A stretch of 64,000 bases of DNA from Mannheimia varigena (GTDB lineage Bacteria; Pseudomonadota; Gammaproteobacteria; Enterobacterales; Pasteurellaceae), in assembly GCF_013377235.1 (NCBI RefSeq), contig NZ_CP016226.1, positions 496,001 through 560,000 of the forward strand, in the 5' to 3' direction. Under the pieces are notes generated by a model. The model had not been told where the DNA came from and made no database searches. It saw only the letters and a program-made list of their open reading frames with translations. Positions 59,898 to 64,000 of this stretch are shown piece after piece. The position numbers were made by a program, and so were the translations under genes. The number at the start of each line of letters is the position of its first letter. Position 1 is the stretch's first letter.

Positions 59898-61358
59898 CTA
59901 CAAAAAACCCACTACTTGACTTCTTATTTTTCCTGTTTTTAGCTGGGTAATGATCATCTCTCCAGCCTTGATATCACTGCTTGAAGTAAGCATTTTACCT
60001 TCTTCTGTTTGTGTGATTGAGTAACCGCGAGTGAGAATTTTCAATGGACTTAGCCCTTCCAATTTAGTACAGAGTTCTTGGAAATGTTGTTGCTCTTTGA
60101 GCATCGTTTTTTCCATTGCATAATTTAGACGTTGAGAAAATTTTGCCAACACCGTTTGTTGTTGATTAACTTGGTAAGGCAATGGATTTCTCTCAAAACG
60201 CTGAATAACAGCGTTCCATTGTTGTTGCTTTTTATTAAGTTTCTGCAGCATTTGCCAGTGCAATCTTTGTTCGACTTGGTATAATCGCTGGCGTTGGCGT
60301 TCCATCTGTTTCTGTAGGTGCTGATTGATTAAACGTAAATTAAGCTCTTTCGTTTGCTGTGTTTTCACTGAAAGCAATTTGTAAACAGCCTGTTCGAGCC
60401 TATATTCAATATAGTCAAGCTTTTGTTGTCGAGCTTGAATATGTTTAATAGGGTGCTGAGCATTTAGTCGTAAATTCAGCTGCTGAAAGCGACTTATTTT
60501 GGCTGTCCAAAGTCTGTCAAATGCTAAATTGACTTTATCAAATTGGTGTTGTAATTGGCGTTTTAGCTCGTTTTGATCACGGCTAACCAATTCCGCCGCT
60601 GCAGAAGGAGTTGGGGCTCGTAAATCAGCAACAAAATCAGTAATAGTTACATCTGTTTCGTGCCCTACCGCGCTAATAATCGGAATGTTGGAATGGTAAA
60701 TCGCATAAGCAACATCTTCTTCGTTAAAGCACCATAAATCCTCTAACGAACCACCACCTCGCCCAACAATCAATACATCACACTCGTTACGGCGATTTGC
60801 TAGATCTATCGTATTAACAATATCTTGTGTGGCCTCCTTACCTTGAACTAACGTTGGGTAAATCACCACTTCTAAGCTTGGATCACGACGTTGTAAAATA
60901 TGAAGAATATCTTGTAACGCTGCCCCGCTTGATGAAGTAATAATCCCAACTTTTTTTACAAAAGGAGGAATAGGCTTTTTATGTTCTTGAGCAAATAGCC
61001 CCTGAGCGGCTAATTTTATTTTAAGCTCTTCAAACCGTTGCTGTAACAACCCTTCCCCTGCAGGTTGCATACTTTCAATAATAAGTTGGTAATCCCCTCT
61101 TGGTTCATACAAGGTTACACTTGCTCGAACTAAAACTTGCATACCATTTTGCGGACGAAAATTCACTCTCGCATTTTTCATCTTAAACATTGCGGCACGC
61201 ACTTGGGCTTTATCATCTTTTAAGGTGAGATACCAATGCCCTGAAACTGGTTGGCTGAAATTAGAAATTTCGCCTGTGAGCCAAACTTGATTGAGCTCCA
61301 TTTCAAGCAAATGACGAACAGAATAGTTAAGTTGGGTAACAGTTAAGATATTGCTCAT
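59898..61358 (-). CDS. xseA: XseA, exonuclease VII large subunit
   Basis: Catalytic subunit of exonuclease VII, which degrades single-stranded DNA. The 486 residues consist of an N-terminal OB fold (VWLTGEISNFSQPVSGHWYLTLKD), the catalytic core with GIITSSSGAALQDILHILQRRDP, VIVGRGGGSLEDLWCFNEE and SAVGHETDVTITDFVADLRAPTPSAAAE (about residues 130-270), then a long coiled coil rich in Gln/Arg (about 280-430) that binds XseB. The E. coli protein has 456 residues. It stands alone between two tRNA genes; no xseB is present here. Confidence 0.95.
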   Translation of the reverse strand: MSNILTVTQLNYSVRHLLEMELNQVWLTGEISNFSQPVSGHWYLTLKDDKAQVRAAMFKMKNARVNFRPQNGMQVLVRASVTLYEPRGDYQLIIESMQPAGEGLLQQRFEELKIKLAAQGLFAQEHKKPIPPFVKKVGIITSSSGAALQDILHILQRRDPSLEVVIYPTLVQGKEATQDIVNTIDLANRRNECDVLIVGRGGGSLEDLWCFNEEDVAYAIYHSNIPIISAVGHETDVTITDFVADLRAPTPSAAAELVSRDQNELKRQLQHQFDKVNLAFDRLWTAKISRFQQLNLRLNAQHPIKHIQARQQKLDYIEYRLEQAVYKLLSVKTQQTKELNLRLINQHLQKQMERQRQRLYQVEQRLHWQMLQKLNKKQQQWNAVIQRFERNPLPYQVNQQQTVLAKFSQRLNYAMEKTMLKEQQHFQELCTKLEGLSPLKILTRGYSITQTEEGKMLTSSSDIKAGEMIITQLKTGKIRSQVVGFL

Positions 61359-61491
61359 GGTTCAAAAGGGAAATAAAGAAATTGATTTTAGTGTAGCGAG
61401 AAATCAGAAAGAGAGAAAGTATTTGTCAGAAACAAGCGGTCATTTTTTCTGAATTTTTTGCAAATTGCGGTTATAAATGGCAGATAAAGAA

Positions 61492-61516
61492 AAACCCTCG
61501 ATAAAATCGAGGGTTT
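61492..61516 (-). terminator. Terminator of the tRNA-fMet transcript
   Basis: AAACCCTCGAT, AAA, ATCGAGGGTTT: an 11-bp perfect stem 6 bp past the tRNA 3' end, with T-run on the minus strand. Confidence 0.87.
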
Positions 61517-61522
61517 GAAATT

Positions 61523-61599
<77 letters not shown>

Positions 61600-61611
61600 T
61601 CTGGTGAGTAC

Positions 61612-61639
61612 ATAATATATCAATTTGGCATAATGACAA
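61612..61639 (-). promoter_or_regulatory. tRNA-fMet promoter
   Basis: On the minus strand TTGTCA, 16 bp, TATTAT; the predicted start is about 6 nt before the tRNA 5' end. Confidence 0.6.
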
Positions 61640-61803
61640 GCGAAATTATAAAAAATCGCTCTAAGTGATTCAATTTAAAACAGAAATAGCATAAAAATCC
61701 GCTTATTGCTTTAAAAACAAACAAGTTATATTCTTGTTTTATTTTAATAGCATTTTTGCTATGCTTCATTTTTCACATTTTATTAACGATGAAAGGATTT
61801 TCG

Positions 61804-62901
61804 ATGAATTGGAAAGCATATAAAAAGTCAATCGCTGCAACAACTGTAGCTTTAGTTGCCAGCATTTTAGTGGGTTGCTCCTCCACTCCAAGTTCAACTT
61901 CCTATAATGCCGATAAAGCAAAATTTGGGGCAAAATACAGCGGTCGTCAGTTTATGCCTTATGGTACGCATTTTCAAAGCGGTCGCTTAATTTTAAATTC
62001 CTCCCCTGTTAATCAGAACGATTTTTTACAACAGCTTTCTAATGTTCGCACTTATAGCAGCTTAGCCAATATCCATTCGTTAGCTTATGGTAAAGTGAGC
62101 CGTTGGATTTCATCGGGGGCAAATATTAATGATCTGGCGAAATATGGTATTAGTACACGTTTAATGCGTGGCGAAGATGGTTATCAAAATGTATTAATGA
62201 CAGGTTATTACTCGCCTGTAATTAAAGCTCGTCGCACTCCACAAGGGCAATATCAGCACCCAATTTATGCAATGCCATCGAATAAGCGTTTTTCTCGAGC
62301 TGAAATTTATGCAGGAGCATTGCAAGGTCAAGGCTTAGAATTAGCTTATAGTAATTCAATGCTTGATAACTTCCTACTAGGGGTTCAAGGTAGTGGTTAT
62401 GTTGATTTTGGCGAGGGTCGTTTAAATTATTTCGCTTACGCTGGACAAAATGGCTTCAAATATGCAAGCGTTGGACGTTTGTTAGTAGAAGATGGTGAAA
62501 TTCCGAAAGAGAAAATGTCCGTTCAAGCTATTCGTGAATGGGGAGAACGTAACCCTAGTCGTGTTCAAGGATTGTTAGAACGCAATCCGTCTTATGTATT
62601 TTTCCAAAACGATCCTTATGGTAAAGTGAAAGGCTCAGCAGGTGTGCCGTTAGTACCATTGGCTTCTGTAGCATCAGATCGCAGCATTGTGCCTTCCGGT
62701 AGTGTGTTATTGGTTGAAATGCCACTGATTGATAATAACGGAAACTGGACAGGCAAACACGAAATGCGTTTGATGGTTGCTCTTGACGTGGGTGGTGCGG
62801 TGAAAGGCCATCACTTTGATTTATACCAAGGTATTGGCGATAAAGCAGGACACGTTGCAGGCTTAATGAAGCATTATGGACGTGTTTGGGTACTAAACTA
62901 A
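61804..62901 (+). CDS. mltA: MltA, membrane-bound lytic murein transglycosylase A
   Basis: Outer-membrane lipoprotein that cleaves peptidoglycan glycan strands to 1,6-anhydro ends. I start it at 61804 (MNWKAYKKSIAAT), with AAAGGA 6 nt upstream; earlier in-frame ATGs add residues before the signal sequence. The lipobox is ILVGCSS, with Cys at residue 25. The 3D/MltA domain holds VLMTGYYSPVIKARRT, and the catalytic Asp is expected in the C-terminal LMVALDVGGAVKGHHFDLYQGIG. The length of 365 residues equals E. coli MltA. Confidence 0.94.
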   Translation: MNWKAYKKSIAATTVALVASILVGCSSTPSSTSYNADKAKFGAKYSGRQFMPYGTHFQSGRLILNSSPVNQNDFLQQLSNVRTYSSLANIHSLAYGKVSRWISSGANINDLAKYGISTRLMRGEDGYQNVLMTGYYSPVIKARRTPQGQYQHPIYAMPSNKRFSRAEIYAGALQGQGLELAYSNSMLDNFLLGVQGSGYVDFGEGRLNYFAYAGQNGFKYASVGRLLVEDGEIPKEKMSVQAIREWGERNPSRVQGLLERNPSYVFFQNDPYGKVKGSAGVPLVPLASVASDRSIVPSGSVLLVEMPLIDNNGNWTGKHEMRLMVALDVGGAVKGHHFDLYQGIGDKAGHVAGLMKHYGRVWVLN

Positions 62902-62914
62902 TTAAGTAAGCAAT

Positions 62915-63373
62915 ATGTTAAAAAAAGCATTAATAGTTCTCTTATTTAGTTCATCTTTTGCATTTGCAAATAATTTGGAAAATTCGACCGCTTACAATGA
63001 GCCGAAATATAAAATTTCCGAACTGGACGTAAAAATTTTAATTCGCCAGCTAAATAATATTGAGCAATGCATTTACCCTGATCTAGCAAAACCTGATTAT
63101 CAAAAAATTTATGATAATTGGAATGTAGCTGAACATTTAACGATACAATATTTTGAGCAAAGAGTGCTAAATGACTTATTAGGGCGAGAAGATTTTCTTG
63201 CGATGCAAAATGATAAAGCTTCAATAGAATATTTTCATCAGCAACATCATAAGCTTAATCATCAAAACGCAAATGTAGATCAAGAGAAATGCGATGCGTT
63301 TAAACCTACTTATCAAGAAATGTATCAACGTATGCAAAATGCCTTAGCAGAACAGCAAAAGAAAAAACAGTAA
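62915..63373 (+). CDS. Small secreted protein of unknown function
   Basis: 152 residues, with a clear signal peptide (MLKKALIVLLFSSSFAFANN, cut after AFA). The mature part is helical and charged, with two cysteines (IEQCIYPDL and DQEKCDAF) that could form a disulfide in the periplasm, and ends in a Gln/Lys tail. I do not recognise a named family. It starts 13 bp after mltA and ends in a terminator, so it is likely co-transcribed with mltA. Confidence 0.72.
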   Translation: MLKKALIVLLFSSSFAFANNLENSTAYNEPKYKISELDVKILIRQLNNIEQCIYPDLAKPDYQKIYDNWNVAEHLTIQYFEQRVLNDLLGREDFLAMQNDKASIEYFHQQHHKLNHQNANVDQEKCDAFKPTYQEMYQRMQNALAEQQKKKQ

Positions 63374-63376
63374 CAA

Positions 63377-63404
63377 AAAACTCGCAGTTTTGGCTGCGAG
63401 TTTT
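63377..63404. terminator. Bidirectional terminator between small secreted gene and purF
   Basis: AAAACTCGCAG, TTTTGG, CTGCGAGTTTT: an 11-bp stem with T-run, between convergent genes. Confidence 0.87.
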
Positions 63405-63409
63405 CTTTT

Positions 63410-64000
63410 TTAGCTTTCGTTATGAATTTCCAAGTTTGTAGCTTGCTTTGCTGCTTTTGCCTTAGCTTTATCATTCCGGGATTTCGCAATGGCATCTAAA
63501 TAACATTTATCAATATCGCCTGTGATATATTCACCTGTAAAGACAGAATCATCAAAGTTATGAATGGTTGGGTTTTCTATTTGAATTGATTTATAAAGAG
63601 CATCCAAATCTTGGAAAATTAGTTTATCTACACCAATCATATCCGCGACTTCTTCTACAGAGCGGTCATAAGCAACCAATTCTTCACAGGTCGGCATATC
63701 AATACCATAAACATTTGGATAACGAATTTCCGGTGCAGCTGATGCAAAATAAACACGTTTTGCACCAGCAGCTCTTGCCATTTCGACAATCTGTTCAGAA
63801 GTTGTGCCTCGCACAATAGAATCATCAACTAATAGTACACTTTTGCCTTTAAATTCTGAGGCAATCGCATTCAGCTTACGGCGAACCGAGCTTTTACGCT
63901 GTGCTTGCCCTGGCATAATAAAGGTACGAGCCACATAGCGGTTTTTCACAAAACCTTGACGATATGGTTTGTAAAGCACATTAGCAATACGCACAGCGAT
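63410..64000 (-). CDS. purF: PurF, amidophosphoribosyltransferase (5' part outside window)
   Basis: First committed enzyme of purine synthesis, making phosphoribosylamine from PRPP and glutamine. Only the C-terminal 196 residues are in the window; the frame stays open to position 64000, so the ATG near 63994 is an internal Met. The PRPP-binding motif SVLLVDDSIVRGTTSEQ is complete, along with KPYRQGFVKNRYVARTFIMP and FASAAPEIRYPNVYGIDMP. The missing part holds the N-terminal glutaminase domain with its nucleophile Cys. The C-terminus ends NLEIHNES, close to E. coli PurF. Confidence 0.96.
   Translation of the reverse strand: MAVRIANVLYKPYRQGFVKNRYVARTFIMPGQAQRKSSVRRKLNAIASEFKGKSVLLVDDSIVRGTTSEQIVEMARAAGAKRVYFASAAPEIRYPNVYGIDMPTCEELVAYDRSVEEVADMIGVDKLIFQDLDALYKSIQIENPTIHNFDDSVFTGEYITGDIDKCYLDAIAKSRNDKAKAKAAKQATNLEIHNES

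Overview
This window looks like chromosome of a Pasteurellaceae bacterium of the Actinobacillus pleuropneumoniae / Mannheimia branch. Three things point there. The DNA uptake signal core ACAAGCGGT occurs dozens of times, often as inverted pairs inside terminators. The conserved genes have typical Pasteurellaceae sequences. The iron-binding protein FbpA is of the tyrosine-ligand type known from Mannheimia haemolytica. Naming Mannheimia is an inference from these traits. I see no phage, insertion sequence, CRISPR array or rRNA operon.

Positions 1-35000 are mostly housekeeping: ubiA (cut by the left edge), glpR, purB, hflD, cydDC (cytochrome bd assembly), tamAB and yibQ-envC (envelope), gpmA, and the rpsB-tsf-pyrH-frr translation cluster, which is split by an oppositely oriented phosphoethanolamine transferase. 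These are followed by a Fur-type fbpABC ferric iron importer, rhlB-lipoprotein-yjgR, and the lepA-lepB-rnc-era-recO operon. Every junction of lepA-lepB-rnc-era-recO carries an intergenic palindrome or larger inverted-repeat element, the largest being a 484-bp multi-hairpin element with 19-20 bp terminal inverted repeats between era and recO.

Positions 35164-59530 form a large accessory nitrogen-scavenging region. Its left part has an M20 amidohydrolase, peptidase E, a DcuC-family carrier and an AbgA-like amidohydrolase. The rest is an allantoin (ureide) island with two NCS1 permeases and two allantoinase-family enzymes arranged as two parallel cassettes. It also has an allantoate amidohydrolase, ureidoglycine aminohydrolase (AllE), ureidoglycolate dehydrogenase (AllD) and a (S)-ureidoglycine:glyoxylate aminotransferase (PucG). 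A single 999-residue fusion of FdrA (AllF) with a DUF1116 protein (AllG), a divergently encoded DUF2877 protein (AllH) and a carbamate kinase complete the enzyme set. The predicted flow is: imported allantoin, allantoate, ureidoglycine, then oxalurate by either AllE+AllD or PucG. Oxalurate is then split by AllFGH to oxamate plus carbamoyl phosphate, and carbamate kinase recovers ATP. A lactate-permease-family carrier with a 64-residue membrane partner lies in the middle of this operon and could handle oxamate or another 2-oxo/2-hydroxy acid. No uricase, AllA or dedicated ureide regulator is visible, so allantoin is probably taken from the host; an FNR-like site is the best regulatory clue.

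Positions 59551-64000 return to core genes: tRNA-Leu(CAA), a pair of DnaA-box-like sites, xseA, initiator tRNA-fMet, mltA, a small secreted protein, and purF (cut by the right edge).
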